Assembly: GCA_016789865.1 (NCBI GenBank)
Contig: JAEUPC010000034.1
Coordinates: 1 to 58,981, forward strand
Length of the DNA: 58,981 bases
Direction of reading: 5' to 3'
From: Rubrivivax sp.
GTDB taxonomy: Bacteria > Pseudomonadota > Gammaproteobacteria > Burkholderiales > Burkholderiaceae_C
In this document: piece after piece, positions 19,802-28,553 of the stretch
Position numbering within the stretch: position 1 is the first letter of the stretch
Layout: every line of letters begins with the position of its first letter
Program-made: the position numbers and the translations under genes
The notes under the pieces: model-generated
Databases searched by the model: none
Seen by the model: only the letters and a program-made list of their open reading frames with translations
What the model was told of the DNA's origin: nothing

Positions 19802-20761
19802 ATGACGCTCGCCTCGCTGGACCCGGCCGCGCTCGCGCTCGTCGCGGCGGTGGACGAATGCGGCAGCCTCAGCGCGGCGGCGCGGGCGCTGGGCATCACG
19901 CAGCCGGCCATGACCAAGCAGCTGGCGCGGCTGGAAGTGCAACTGGGCCTGGCGCTGTTCACGCGCGGTGCGCGCGGGGTGCTGCCCACCGCGTACGCGC
20001 AGGCGCTGCTGCCGCGCGCGCGCATCGTGCGGGCGCAGCTGGCGATGGCGGCGCAGGAACTCGACCAGCTGCGTGGCGCGCGCGAGGGCCGCGTCACCGT
20101 GGCGTTGTCGCACCTGGCGGTGGTGGTGCTGCTGCCGCGCGTGCTGCCGGCGTTCCGCGCGGCGTGGCCGAACATCGTGCTGCGCTTCGTGCCGACGACG
20201 TTTCCGCACCGCTATGCCGGGCTGCGCGAAGGCGACCCCGACATGGCGCTGGCGCAGCTGCCCGGCGACGCGCTGACCGCCGAGTACAGCGTGCGCCCGC
20301 TGCTGCAGGCCGACGTGGCGGTGGTGGCGCGGCCGGGCCACCCGCTGGCGCGCGCTGTCTCGCTGGCCGAGCTGCGTGGTGCCGAGTGGGTGCTGCCGAG
20401 CCTGGACAGCGCCACCACCGCGGCACTGGCCGCGGCGCTGCAACGCGCGCGGTTGCCGCCGCCGCATTGCATCGTGACCAGCGAGACGCTGACCGGGCTC
20501 GAGACCATCGTCGCGGCCAGCGACCTGCTGGGTGCCATGCCGGCCGAGGTGGCCGCGGCGCGCGTGCGCGCCGGCTCGGGGCTGGTGCGCCTGCCGCTGG
20601 CCCCGGCGCCGCGCGGGCATGCGCTGGCGTTGGTGCGCTGGGCCGACGCCCCGCCGACACCGGCGGCGCAGGCACTGGCCGAGATGTTCGTGCAAGCCGC
20701 GCGCGAGGTGGCGCATGGGGCGCCGGCGCGGCGCGCTGTGGGGGCGGCGGGCCGGCGCTGA
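19802..20761 (+). CDS. LysR-family transcriptional regulator
   Basis: This LysR-type regulator has 319 residues. The winged helix-turn-helix occupies about residues 5-62 (GSLSAAARALGITQPAMTKQ, then LEVQLGLALFTRG). An effector-binding domain follows with the usual PHRYAGLREGDPDMALAQLP strand and a hinge near residue 90. It is divergent from the SRPBCC-to-LivJ operon and most likely activates it in response to the imported compound or a pathway intermediate. The start is either ATG 19802 or ATG 19784 in the same frame; neither has a good ribosome-binding site. The C-terminal tail (HGAPARRAVGAAGRR) is low complexity and borders a 12-bp tandem repeat just past the stop. Confidence 0.92.
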   Translation: MTLASLDPAALALVAAVDECGSLSAAARALGITQPAMTKQLARLEVQLGLALFTRGARGVLPTAYAQALLPRARIVRAQLAMAAQELDQLRGAREGRVTVALSHLAVVVLLPRVLPAFRAAWPNIVLRFVPTTFPHRYAGLREGDPDMALAQLPGDALTAEYSVRPLLQADVAVVARPGHPLARAVSLAELRGAEWVLPSLDSATTAALAAALQRARLPPPHCIVTSETLTGLETIVAASDLLGAMPAEVAAARVRAGSGLVRLPLAPAPRGHALALVRWADAPPTPAAQALAEMFVQAAREVAHGAPARRAVGAAGRR

Positions 20762-20796
20762 GTGGCGTCCCGGGGGCAGCGGGCGCCGCGTTTGGG

Positions 20797-20844
20797 GGCG
20801 TGGTCGGGGGCGTGGTCGAGGGCGTGGTCGAGGGCGTTGTCGGG
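20797..20844. repeat. 12-bp tandem repeat, four units
   Basis: Four contiguous copies of GGCGTGGTCGRG, the last with one change, lie in the 180-bp gap between the LysR gene and the CWC gene. The copies begin at 20797, 20809, 20821 and 20833. It is non-coding on the plus strand and looks like replication slippage. Confidence 0.85.
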
Positions 20845-20942
20845 GCGCGCGGCGCGATCGGTCTTTGGCCGGCGAAAGCCCTGCGCCGCGGCGACAGAAT
20901 CGCCGGTATGGAACCGAGGTCTTCCCGATGGGCGGCGCGCGC

Positions 20943-21305
20943 ATGAGCCAGTTTCCGGTCACGAGCGAAGCCGCCGAGGTCAGCGCTGCGCCGCGCGCCG
21001 AGCACCGCTGCCCGTTGTGCGGCGAGCCGAACGGCTGCGTGCCGGCGGCCACCGGCACCTTCGGCGGCGGCCCGTGCTGGTGCCGCGAGGTGGTGTTCAG
21101 CGGCGAGGTGCTGGCGCGTGTGCCCGAGGCCGCGCGCGGCCGGGCCTGCCTGTGCCGGCGCTGCGCCACCACCACCACCGGCACGGCCAGCACCACCGGC
21201 GACACCGGCCACACCGGCCACACCGGCCACACCGGCAACACCGGCAACACCGGCAACACCGGCACCGACGTCGACGTCGACGTCGGCGACGGGCCGGCGC
21301 GGTGA
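20943..21305 (+). CDS. Cysteine-rich CWC-domain protein with repeat-derived tail
   Basis: This small protein of 120 residues has the CWC cysteine pattern: HRCPLCGEPNGC near residues 22-33, GPCWCREV near residues 43-50 and CLCRRC near residues 69-74. In this family the cysteines are presumed to bind zinc, and the function is unknown. The CWC motif ends by residue 74. The remaining 46 residues are TG/TGH/TGN and DVDV repeats encoded by 9-bp and 6-bp tandem repeats, very probably recent slippage rather than fold. The ATG at 20943 follows a possible in-frame start at 20928 (MGGAR-). It stands between the LysR gene and the amidase. Confidence 0.85.
   Translation: MSQFPVTSEAAEVSAAPRAEHRCPLCGEPNGCVPAATGTFGGGPCWCREVVFSGEVLARVPEAARGRACLCRRCATTTTGTASTTGDTGHTGHTGHTGNTGNTGNTGTDVDVDVGDGPAR
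21202..21290. repeat. 9-bp and 6-bp tandem repeats in the CWC gene
   Basis: Three copies of ACACCGGCC are followed by about three of ACACCGGCA and then GACGTC units, all in frame, at the 3' end of the CWC gene. They encode the GHT/GNT and DVDV tail. Confidence 0.9.
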
Positions 21306-21393
21306 GCCACCCGCGCACGCAGCCGCCGCGGGGCGCGGGCCGCCGGCGCTCCCACCGGCACACGCGCTGGCGGTTTCACCCGTTCCCGCAACC

Positions 21394-22158
21394 ATGACCG
21401 CGCTGCACATCCGCGACGCCCGCATCGCCTCGGCGAGCTTTCGCCCGCGCACCGAGGCGGTGGACACGCTCGTGCTGCACCACACCGCGTTGGACCTCGC
21501 GGCTTCGCTGAAGGTGCTGCGTGAGGGCGCTGTCAGCGTGCACTTCGTGCTCGCCGAGGACGGCACGGCCTACAAGCTGCTCGAGGACGGCGAGGTCGGC
21601 TGGCATGCGGGCCTGTCGATGTGGCGCGGGCGGCCGGATGTCAACGCGCGCTCGATCGGCATCGAGATCGTCAACCTCGACGGCAACCTGCACGCCTACC
21701 CGCGCGCGCAGGTGGCCGCGCTGATCGAGCTGTGTACGCTGATCCTGCGGCGCCACCCAGGCATCGGGCCGCGCAACGTGGTCGGCCACTCCGACATCGC
21801 CCCCCGGCGCAAGGTCGATCCCGGCCGGCGCTTCCCTTGGCAGCGGCTGGCCGAGGCGGGCATCGGCCGCTGGCCCGGCGGCGCCGAGCCGCGGCCGGTG
21901 GGCAGCGAGGCCGAAGTGCAGGTGCTGCTCGAAGCCTGCGGCTACCCACCACCGCACGCCTTTGGCCGCGACGAGCGGCGCGGCGGCAACATCTGGGTGC
22001 CCGACGCCGCCCGGCCCCCGCCCGGCGTGACCGGCGTGGAGCGCGTGACCACCGCCGACATCCTGCGGGCCTTCCAGCTGCACTACCAGCCGCGCGCACG
22101 CGCCGGGCGGGCGACGGCCCACACGATGGGGCTGCTGCACTGCCTGGCGGCGCCGTGA
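21394..22158 (+). CDS. N-acetylmuramoyl-L-alanine amidase (Amidase_2/AmiD-like)
   Basis: This 254-residue zinc amidase of the AmpD/AmiD/PGRP superfamily cleaves the amide between muramic acid and L-alanine of peptidoglycan or anhydro-muropeptides. The first zinc His is in LVLHHTAL near residue 30, and later ligands are His and Asp in VVGHSDIAPRRKVDPG. Catalytic Glu lies in RSIGIEIVN. A C-terminal region (about 170-254) resembles a peptidoglycan-binding helical domain and ends DILRAFQLHYQPRA. No signal peptide is seen, so it is cytosolic (AmpD-like recycling) unless exported by another route; the length and C-terminal domain fit AmiD better. The ATG at 21394 starts MTALHIRDAR. Confidence 0.9.
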   Translation: MTALHIRDARIASASFRPRTEAVDTLVLHHTALDLAASLKVLREGAVSVHFVLAEDGTAYKLLEDGEVGWHAGLSMWRGRPDVNARSIGIEIVNLDGNLHAYPRAQVAALIELCTLILRRHPGIGPRNVVGHSDIAPRRKVDPGRRFPWQRLAEAGIGRWPGGAEPRPVGSEAEVQVLLEACGYPPPHAFGRDERRGGNIWVPDAARPPPGVTGVERVTTADILRAFQLHYQPRARAGRATAHTMGLLHCLAAP

Positions 22159-22295
22159 GGCCGAGCCGCGCGCGCTCCGCGGGGATCCGGCGATGCGCTC
22201 GCGCGGGGCCGCGGGCAAAATGCCGCCCGCGACGCAGGCCCCTACGCCTCTTGCCTCCCCACACACAGGCCACTCCACTCCCAGCCGAACACGCC

Positions 22296-23507
22296 ATGAA
22301 CGCTCCGTTGCCCACTGCCGCCATCGCCAGCCTGCCGCCTGCGCTGGAGGCCATCCGCGCCCAGGAGGCCGAGATGGTGGCCATCCGCCGCCAGATCCAC
22401 CAGAACCCCGAGCTCGCCTTCGAGGAGACCGCCACCGCCGACCTGGTGGCCGAGCGCCTCGCGCGCTGGGGCTACGAGGTGCACCGCGGCCTGGGCGTCA
22501 CGGGGGTCGTCGGCACGTTGAAGGTGGGCACCAGCACGCGCCGCATCGGCCTGCGTGCCGACATGGACGCACTGCCGATCAAGGAAACCAGCGGCAAGGC
22601 CTGGGCCAGCCAGGTGCTCGGCAAGATGCACGCCTGCGGGCACGACGGCCACACCGCCATGCTGCTGTCGGCGGCGCGCCACCTGGCCGCCACGCAGAAC
22701 TTCGACGGCATCCTGCACGTCGTCTTCCAGCCCGCCGAAGAGGGGCTGGGCGGCGCGAAGAAGATGCTCGACGACGGCTTCCTCGACCTCTTCCCCTGCG
22801 AGGCGATGTTCGGCATGCACAACATGCCGGGCCGGCCGCTGGGCAAGTTCGCCGCGGTGCCCGGCTATGCCCTGGCCAGTGCCGACCGCGCCGTCATCAA
22901 GGTGCGCGGGGTGGGCGGGCATGGCGCCATGCCGCACTACGCCGCCGACCCGGTGGTGGCCGCTTCCAGCCTGGTGATGGCGCTGCAGACCATCGTCTCG
23001 CGCAACGTGCCGCCGCTGCAGATGGGCGTGGTCACCGTCGGCGCGTTCCTGGCCGGTGATGCGCCCAACGTCATTCCCGGCGTCGCCGAGCTGCGCCTGA
23101 CGATCCGCGCTTTCCGCCCCGACGTGCGCGACCTGCTCGAGAAGCGCATCAACGAAATCGCCCAGGCGCAGGCCGCGGCCTTCGGCTGCACGGCCGAGGT
23201 CGACTACCAGCGTGGCTACCCGATGCTTCACAACCACGCCAAGGAAACGGCGTTCTGCCGCCAGGTGATCACCGACTGGCTCGGCGCCGAGGGCCTGCTC
23301 GAAGCCGAACCCGTCACCGGCAGCGAGGACTTCGCGTTCTTCCTCGAGAAGGTGCCCGGCTGCTACGTCTTCATCGGCAACGGTGAAGGCAGCGAAGGCG
23401 GCTGCATGGTGCACAACCCCGGCTACGACTTCAACGACGCGGCGCTGTCCACCGGCGCCAGCTACTGGGTGAAGCTGGCCGAGACGTACCTGAACAAGGC
23501 CGCCTGA
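22296..23507 (+). CDS. M20-family amidohydrolase (hippurate hydrolase-like)
   Basis: This metal-dependent amidohydrolase of 403 residues belongs to the M20D group that removes acyl groups from amino acids (hippuricase, N-acyl- or indole-acetyl-amino acid hydrolases). The dinuclear-metal motifs are LRADMDALPI with the metal Asp, GKMHACGHDGHTAML near residues 108-122, FQPAEEGLGGAKKM with catalytic and metal Glu, and GMHNMPG. VTGSEDFAFF supplies the late metal His/Glu region. The first 20 residues are a short extension. It is followed without a gap by the GTG of the esterase, indicating co-translation. Confidence 0.94.
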   Translation: MNAPLPTAAIASLPPALEAIRAQEAEMVAIRRQIHQNPELAFEETATADLVAERLARWGYEVHRGLGVTGVVGTLKVGTSTRRIGLRADMDALPIKETSGKAWASQVLGKMHACGHDGHTAMLLSAARHLAATQNFDGILHVVFQPAEEGLGGAKKMLDDGFLDLFPCEAMFGMHNMPGRPLGKFAAVPGYALASADRAVIKVRGVGGHGAMPHYAADPVVAASSLVMALQTIVSRNVPPLQMGVVTVGAFLAGDAPNVIPGVAELRLTIRAFRPDVRDLLEKRINEIAQAQAAAFGCTAEVDYQRGYPMLHNHAKETAFCRQVITDWLGAEGLLEAEPVTGSEDFAFFLEKVPGCYVFIGNGEGSEGGCMVHNPGYDFNDAALSTGASYWVKLAETYLNKAA

Positions 23508-24284
23508 GTGACGCCAGGCGCGCCCCCGCCGCCGTCAGAGGCCGAGTGGGCGCCGCAGGGCGGGCTGCCCTACGGCGCCGAGCTGCCGCTGCCGGTGGAG
23601 TGGCTGCCCGCCAGCGGCGCGCCCGAGCAGCTGATCCTGCTGCTGCACGGCTGGCGCGGTGACGCGAGCCACATGCTGCCGCTGGCGCAGGCGCTGCGCG
23701 GCGCGTTTCCGCAGGCGGCCATCCTCGCGCCCGACGGGCCGAGCCCGGGCGACGGCACGACGCCGCAGCGCGCGCGCGGCCGCCAGTGGTATGCCGTCAC
23801 CGGCCTTGTCTTCGACGACGCGGGCATGAAGCTCTGGGCCGAACGTGTGCAGGCCTGCGTGCCCGGGCTCGTGCACTGGGTGCGTGCGCAGCAGCGGCGG
23901 CTGAACGTGGGCGCGGCGGCCACGGCGCTGGCCGGCTTCTCGCAAGGCGGCATCATTTCGATGGCCGCGGCGCTGGCCACCGACGGGCTCGCCGGCCGGG
24001 TGCTCGGCTTCGGTGCGCGCTGCCTGCAGCGGCCGCTGGAAGCGCCGCAGCGCACCACGTTCCACCTGTTCCACGGCGGGGCCGACGAGGTGATCGCCGC
24101 GCAGGGCTCACGCGATGCGTTCCGGTGGCTGGCCGATCTGCAAGGCGACGCCACCATCGACATCGCCGAAGGCGTGGGCCACGAGCTGCATCCCGCGCTC
24201 ATCGAGTGCGCGCTGCACCGGCTCACCCACCACATCCCGATGCGCACTTGGCGCGAGGCGCTGGGGGCGGTGCCCGCGAACTGA
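23508..24284 (+). CDS. Alpha/beta-hydrolase, YpfH/carboxylesterase family
   Basis: This 258-residue serine hydrolase of the phospholipase/carboxylesterase group resembles E. coli esterase YpfH. LILLLHGWRGDASHM carries the oxyanion loop, and the nucleophile is Ser in GFSQGGIISMAAAL. Catalytic Asp is likely in HGGADEVIA and His in GVGHELHP. The start is GTG at 23508, directly after the M20 stop. The first 30 residues (GAPPPPSEAEWAPQGG) are disordered. The two hydrolases may act together on acylated metabolites, but the substrates are not shown by the sequence. Confidence 0.9.
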   Translation: MTPGAPPPPSEAEWAPQGGLPYGAELPLPVEWLPASGAPEQLILLLHGWRGDASHMLPLAQALRGAFPQAAILAPDGPSPGDGTTPQRARGRQWYAVTGLVFDDAGMKLWAERVQACVPGLVHWVRAQQRRLNVGAAATALAGFSQGGIISMAAALATDGLAGRVLGFGARCLQRPLEAPQRTTFHLFHGGADEVIAAQGSRDAFRWLADLQGDATIDIAEGVGHELHPALIECALHRLTHHIPMRTWREALGAVPAN

Positions 24285-24339
24285 AGCGCGATCGACCACC
24301 CTCAACCACCCTCGCCCACCATCGGCCACGCTCTCGACG

Positions 24340-25119
24340 ATGTTGATCCTGCTGTCCCCCGCCAAGAGCCTGGACTACGACACGCCGGTGCCGGCCGCCG
24401 TGGCGCGCAAGGCCACGCTGCCGGTGTTCACTGACGAAGCCAGCGCGCTGATCGGCGTGATGCGCAGGAAGACGCCGGCGCAGGTGGCGCGGCTGATGGA
24501 GCTGTCCGACAAGCTGGCGCAGCTGAACGTCGGCCGTTATGCCGCGTGGACACCCGCTCACGACGCGACGAACAGCAAGCCCGCAGTGCTGGCCTTCGAT
24601 GGCGACGTGTACGACGGCCTGCAGGCACGCACGCTGAAGGCGGCCGATCTGGCCTGGGCGCAGCAGCACCTGGTCATCCTCTCGGGCCTGTACGGCGCGC
24701 TCCGGCCGCTGGACCACCTGCAGCCCTATCGGCTGGAGATGGGCACGGCGCTGGCCACGAAACGCGGCAAGGACCTCTACGCGTGGTGGGGCGACCGCGT
24801 CGCCGGGTACTTGAACGAACGCCAGGCTGACGAGGCGGCGCCGGTGATCGTGAACCTCGCGTCCATCGAATACGGCCGGGTGGCGCTGCGCCCGGCGCTG
24901 CGCGCCTGCGTCGTCGACTGCGTGTTCGAAGACTGGAAAGGCGGCGGCTACAAGATCATCAGCTTCTTCGCCAAGAAGGCGCGCGGGCTGATGGCGCGGC
25001 ACCTGATCGAGCAGCGTGCACGCACGCCCAAGGCGCTGGAGAGCTTTGCCGCCGAGGGCTACGCGTGGGACCGCGGCGCGAGCACGGTCGATCGCATGGT
25101 GTTCAGACGCCGCGCATGA
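24340..25119 (+). CDS. yaaA: Peroxide stress protein YaaA
   Basis: This 259-residue UPF0246/YaaA protein starts with the signature MLILLSPAKSLDYDTP, followed by LSGLYGALRPLDHLQPYRLEM in the middle and FEDWKGGGYKIISFFAKKARG toward the C-terminus. In E. coli the protein limits free iron and DNA damage during peroxide stress, and the fold binds DNA. The window also has katG, but 17 kb away, so joint regulation is only a possibility. The stop overlaps an ATG (ATGA at 25116-25119) that opens the first unit of the 63-bp repeat. Confidence 0.97.
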   Translation: MLILLSPAKSLDYDTPVPAAVARKATLPVFTDEASALIGVMRRKTPAQVARLMELSDKLAQLNVGRYAAWTPAHDATNSKPAVLAFDGDVYDGLQARTLKAADLAWAQQHLVILSGLYGALRPLDHLQPYRLEMGTALATKRGKDLYAWWGDRVAGYLNERQADEAAPVIVNLASIEYGRVALRPALRACVVDCVFEDWKGGGYKIISFFAKKARGLMARHLIEQRARTPKALESFAAEGYAWDRGASTVDRMVFRRRA

Positions 25120-25241
25120 GCGCGCCGGGCCGTTCCCAAGCGCTCATTCCGGAGCGCTTCAAGCGCGAAGGTACTCGAGTGAGCGCGCCGGGCCGTTCCC
25201 AAGCGCTCATTCCGGAGCGCTTGAAGCGCGAAGGTACTTGA
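25116..25241 (+). CDS. Possible 41-residue repeat peptide upstream of the M48 gene
   Basis: This open frame is made of repeat units 1 and 2: two near-identical 21-residue blocks, MSAPGRSQALIPERFKREGT then VSAPGRSQALIPERLKREGT, ending at the TGA 25239-25241. Its ATG overlaps the yaaA stop, and its stop abuts the GTG of the M48 gene, so it would couple translation of the two. It has no fold or family. It may be merely an upstream leader created by repeat duplication, or untranslated. Confidence 0.3.
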   Translation: MSAPGRSQALIPERFKREGTRVSAPGRSQALIPERLKREGT

Positions 25242-25300
25242 GTGAGCGCGCCGGGCCGTTCCCAAGCGCTCATCCCCGGGCGCTTCAAGCGCCCTGGCCA
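25116..25300. repeat. 63-bp tandem repeat, three units, spanning the M48 gene start
   Basis: Three copies start at 25116, 25179 and 25242. Units 1 and 2 differ at only a few positions, and unit 3 matches for about 40 bp and then diverges into the M48 coding sequence. Each unit opens with ATG or GTG followed by AGCGCGCCGGGCCGTTCCC, and 63 is a multiple of three, so the frame is kept. Unit 1's ATG overlaps the yaaA stop, unit 2 ends in TGA where unit 1 has CGA, and unit 3's GTG is the apparent M48 start. Confidence 0.92.
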
Positions 25301-27158
25301 CACCACGGCGCTGTCGCGCGCCGGGCTGGCCGCGCTCGCGGTGGCGGGCTTGCTGGTCTACCACGCGATCGTGCTGGCCCCGTTTGCGCTGATCGCGCTG
25401 GTGAACCCGTGGACCAGGTACTTCGGCCCGTGGCCCGCGTTGGTGCTGGTGGCCGTGGTGTGGTGGGTGTGGCGGCCGGTGACGGTGGTGCCGGGCCGCG
25501 TGGTACCGCGTGCCGACGCGCCGGCGTTGTACGCGGCGCTGGACGAAATGGCCGGGCGCCTGGCCGCGCGCCAGGTCGACGAGGTGCGCCTCTTGGCCGA
25601 GGTCAACGCCGCGGCGATGCGCGTGCCGGTGCGGTGGCAGCCCTGGCGCGCGCGCCAGGTGTTGTTGCTCGGCGAGCCGCTGCTGGCCTTCCTGGACGAA
25701 GCGGCGGTGCGCGCGGTGATCGCGCATGAACTGGGTCACTTCTCACGCCACCACGGGCGCCTGGGGCATTGGTTGTACCGCACGCGCACGGCCTGGCTCG
25801 ACCTGGCCGGACTGGGTCAGGGCAGCCGCGATGAGGTGTCCTTGCTCGAACGAGGTGCGGCGGCGTTCGCGCGAGTGTTCGCGCCTTGGTTTGCGCGCAT
25901 CAGCTTCTTGCACGCCCGCCGCTGCGAGTTCGAAGCCGATGCGGATGGCGCCGCGCTCGTCGGGCCGCGTGCGATGGCCACCGCGCTGGCAACACTGGAG
26001 GTGCTGCAGCAGCGACTGGCCCGGTGGCAGCGGGAGCAACTGCCGCGCCTGCTGGCCGACCTGCCCGAGCCGCCGGCCGACCACACGGCGCGCCTGCGCG
26101 AAGCCCTGCAGCAGGGCGCCGTGAGCGACGAGGATTGGGCGCGGCTGGAACAGGCCGAGCCCGACGAGTGGGACACCCATCCTTCGCTGGCGCAACGGCT
26201 GCAGGCGCACAACGTCTCGCCGGCCGAGGCCCGGGCCGCGGTGAGGGTTCCGGCGCCGCGGAGCGCCGGTGCCCATTGGTGGCGCGATTGGCCGGCGTTC
26301 GAAGCCCGGCACGATGCCCGGTGGCGTGAGGAACGCACCGGCGCATGGCGGCTGCAGCACCCGCGCCGGCGGCATGAGCGCCTGCGCTGGCTCGCGCTGC
26401 GCGCTGCGGGCGATGTGTCGATCGAGAGCGCGCGCCTGGCGCTGGCCAACGGCGACAGCGCCAGTGCCGTGCGGGCGGGCGAGGCGTTGGCGAACGACGA
26501 AGCCCACGCGGCCGAGGCGCGGTTCATCGTGGGGGCGGGCCGCCTGGCATTGGGCCAGCGCGCCGGCTTGGACGACCTCGAGGCCGCGGTGGCTGCGGCG
26601 CCGGGCTGGGCCTGCGCTGGGCGGGCGCTGATCGCGCAACACGAGCACCTGCTGCCAGGACCGGCCGAGAGGCGGCGCAACCAGGCTCTGCTGGAGCGTG
26701 CCGCGCAACGGCGTGCGGCCGCGGCGGCGGAGTTGCTGGCCGGCGTGCCGGCCGCCGACATCACGGCGCTGCACTTGCCCGAATGGGTTCATGCCGCGGT
26801 GAGCGAGGCGCTGCGCCTGCCGGTCGTGGCCGCCGCATGGTGCGCGCAGCGCTCGGTCCGGCACGACGGAAGGGTCTACGAAGGCAACCTGCTCGTCCTG
26901 CGATTGCGCACCGCGCAGTTCATGTCCGAGCGGTTGACCGAGGAAGCGTTCTCGCGGCAGGCCGAAGATGTGCTGCGCGCGCTGGTGCCCGCCGACCGCT
27001 TGGTGCTGGCCTGGACCGCGTTCACGACCGAGCCCCTGCCGTTGCCGTTGCAGGCCCTGCTGACGCGGTGGGTGTGCGAGGCGGACCGCGCATGCCTGGT
27101 GGTGCCCGACCCCGCCGAGCCGCTGGCCGAGGGCGTGCGAGCCGCACTGCTCGGATGA
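25242..27158 (+). CDS. M48-family metallopeptidase
   Basis: This integral inner-membrane zinc peptidase related to HtpX/Ste24 has 638 residues. Two hydrophobic segments near residues 25-75 precede the catalytic domain. The zinc motif is His162-Glu163-Leu-Gly-His166 in VIAHELGHFS, and the third ligand is Glu231 in CEFEADADGAALVG. The C-terminal 350 residues are helical, Arg/Ala-rich and not part of the peptidase core. A GTG at 25242 inside repeat unit 3 is taken as start; ATG alternatives would cut into the membrane region. Members of the family degrade misfolded membrane proteins; the extension gives no further hint. Confidence 0.88.
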   Translation: MSAPGRSQALIPGRFKRPGHTTALSRAGLAALAVAGLLVYHAIVLAPFALIALVNPWTRYFGPWPALVLVAVVWWVWRPVTVVPGRVVPRADAPALYAALDEMAGRLAARQVDEVRLLAEVNAAAMRVPVRWQPWRARQVLLLGEPLLAFLDEAAVRAVIAHELGHFSRHHGRLGHWLYRTRTAWLDLAGLGQGSRDEVSLLERGAAAFARVFAPWFARISFLHARRCEFEADADGAALVGPRAMATALATLEVLQQRLARWQREQLPRLLADLPEPPADHTARLREALQQGAVSDEDWARLEQAEPDEWDTHPSLAQRLQAHNVSPAEARAAVRVPAPRSAGAHWWRDWPAFEARHDARWREERTGAWRLQHPRRRHERLRWLALRAAGDVSIESARLALANGDSASAVRAGEALANDEAHAAEARFIVGAGRLALGQRAGLDDLEAAVAAAPGWACAGRALIAQHEHLLPGPAERRRNQALLERAAQRRAAAAAELLAGVPAADITALHLPEWVHAAVSEALRLPVVAAAWCAQRSVRHDGRVYEGNLLVLRLRTAQFMSERLTEEAFSRQAEDVLRALVPADRLVLAWTAFTTEPLPLPLQALLTRWVCEADRACLVVPDPAEPLAEGVRAALLG

Positions 27159-27254
27159 CCACGCCGTGCGAAGCGAGGCCACGCCGCACGCGGACTTTCG
27201 TTGGCGTGCGGCAGCGGGGTGCCGCCGATGGCCATGACCCTGCGCGCGTGACGC

Positions 27255-28451
27255 CTATGAAACCGCGCCCGCCCCATAGCGCCCGCGCAGCAGCCGGCCG
27301 GCCGCGAAGCGCTCGAACGCATAGGTTTGCAGCGGCACCGCGGTGGGCAGGCCGAGCGCGGTTTGCGCGAGCAGTTCACCGATCGCCGGCGAGAGCTTGA
27401 AGCCGTGGCCCGAAAAGCCGAAGGCGGCCACCAGCCCCTCGATGCCGGGCAGCGGGCCCAGCACCGGGTTCCAGTCGGGCGTGACGTCGTAGACGCCGGT
27501 CCATGACGAGGCGAGCGCCGCCTCCTCCCAGCCCGGAAAGCGCGCCGCCACCTGCGCGCCGATGTCGGCCACGAGGTCCATGCTCACGTCGCCCTGGGCC
27601 GTGTCCGGCACGGCCAGCACCTCGCCGGCGGTGCCTTCGCTGACCAGCATCTGCGTGCGGCCGTAGCTTCGCGTGTACAACATGCCCGGCGATGCGAGGT
27701 CCTTGAACACCGGCATCGCGCTCGTGTAGGCCCCCGGCCCGGCCAGCGCCAGCACGCGGTGGCGCTCGGCCACCAGCGGCAGCGCGATGCCGGCCCAACG
27801 CCCGAGTTCATGGGCCCAGATGTTCTGTGCACTCACCACCATGGCGGTGCCGATGCGCCCGGCCGCAGTCAGCACGCCGCGCACGCGGTGGCCCTCGATC
27901 ACCAGGCCCTCGGCAGCCACGCCCTCGAGAAAGTGCACACCCAGCCGCCGCGCGGCGCGGGCCAACGATGTGGCGGTGAGCGTTGCGTCGGCATAACCCG
28001 CGTCGGGCTCGTGGCCGATGAGCGCGGCATCGTCGAGGCGCGCGATCGGCAGCAGCTCGCGCGCTTCCTGTGCGCTCAGCCGCTGCACGGCGATGCCGCG
28101 CGCGGCCTGCGCGGCGAGCGCGGCGTCCAGCGCCTCGCACTTCTCGCCGGCCGGGGCGGCGATGAGGTAGCCGCACTTCACCAGGCCTGCGCTGGCCTCG
28201 TCATCGCCCAGCTCCTGGGCGAAGTGCTCGAAGAAGCGCCAGCTGCGCTGCGCCAGCTCGACGTTGCCCGGCACCGAGTAGTGTGTGCGCAGGATGCCGC
28301 TGCTCATGGCGCTGGTGCCCTCGCCGATGCGGCCGCGGTCCAGCACCACGACGCGGCCGGCGCCCAGGCGTGCCAGGTGCCAGGCCGTGGAGCAGCCGAT
28401 GACGCCGGCGCCGATGACGACGACGTCGGCCGATGGCGGGGGGAGGGTCAT
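27255..28451 (-). CDS. FAD-dependent oxidoreductase (DAO/sarcosine oxidase-like)
   Basis: This 398-residue flavoprotein of the DadA/sarcosine-oxidase/glycine-oxidase superfamily oxidises an amine or amino acid. The dinucleotide site is VVVIGAGVIGCSTAWHLARL near residues 9-28. RIGEGTSAMSSGILR contacts the flavin, and the late segment VLGPLPGIEGLVAAFGFSGHGF, in two parts here, is the second FAD region with the conserved GHG. It reads divergently from the TAXI-TRAP genes with 102 bp between starts, so the transporter may bring in its substrate, but this is inference. The ATG at 28451 is preceded by a GA-rich weak ribosome-binding site. A 96-bp gap to the M48 gene holds nothing recognisable. Confidence 0.93.
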   Translation of the reverse strand: MTLPPPSADVVVIGAGVIGCSTAWHLARLGAGRVVVLDRGRIGEGTSAMSSGILRTHYSVPGNVELAQRSWRFFEHFAQELGDDEASAGLVKCGYLIAAPAGEKCEALDAALAAQAARGIAVQRLSAQEARELLPIARLDDAALIGHEPDAGYADATLTATSLARAARRLGVHFLEGVAAEGLVIEGHRVRGVLTAAGRIGTAMVVSAQNIWAHELGRWAGIALPLVAERHRVLALAGPGAYTSAMPVFKDLASPGMLYTRSYGRTQMLVSEGTAGEVLAVPDTAQGDVSMDLVADIGAQVAARFPGWEEAALASSWTGVYDVTPDWNPVLGPLPGIEGLVAAFGFSGHGFKLSPAIGELLAQTALGLPTAVPLQTYAFERFAAGRLLRGRYGAGAVS

Positions 28452-28553
28452 GGCAGGCAGGGCAAATCAGGAGGCGCGGCGAAGGCCGGTGCCGGCATGC
28501 TAGACGCCTTGCGTTGACGCCCTCCGTCGCCTCTTCAAGGAACCCCTTCGACC

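Noticed and set aside
25116-25300. Possible CRISPR-like array
   Set aside because: The three 63-bp units are contiguous without spacers and in frame with coding sequence.
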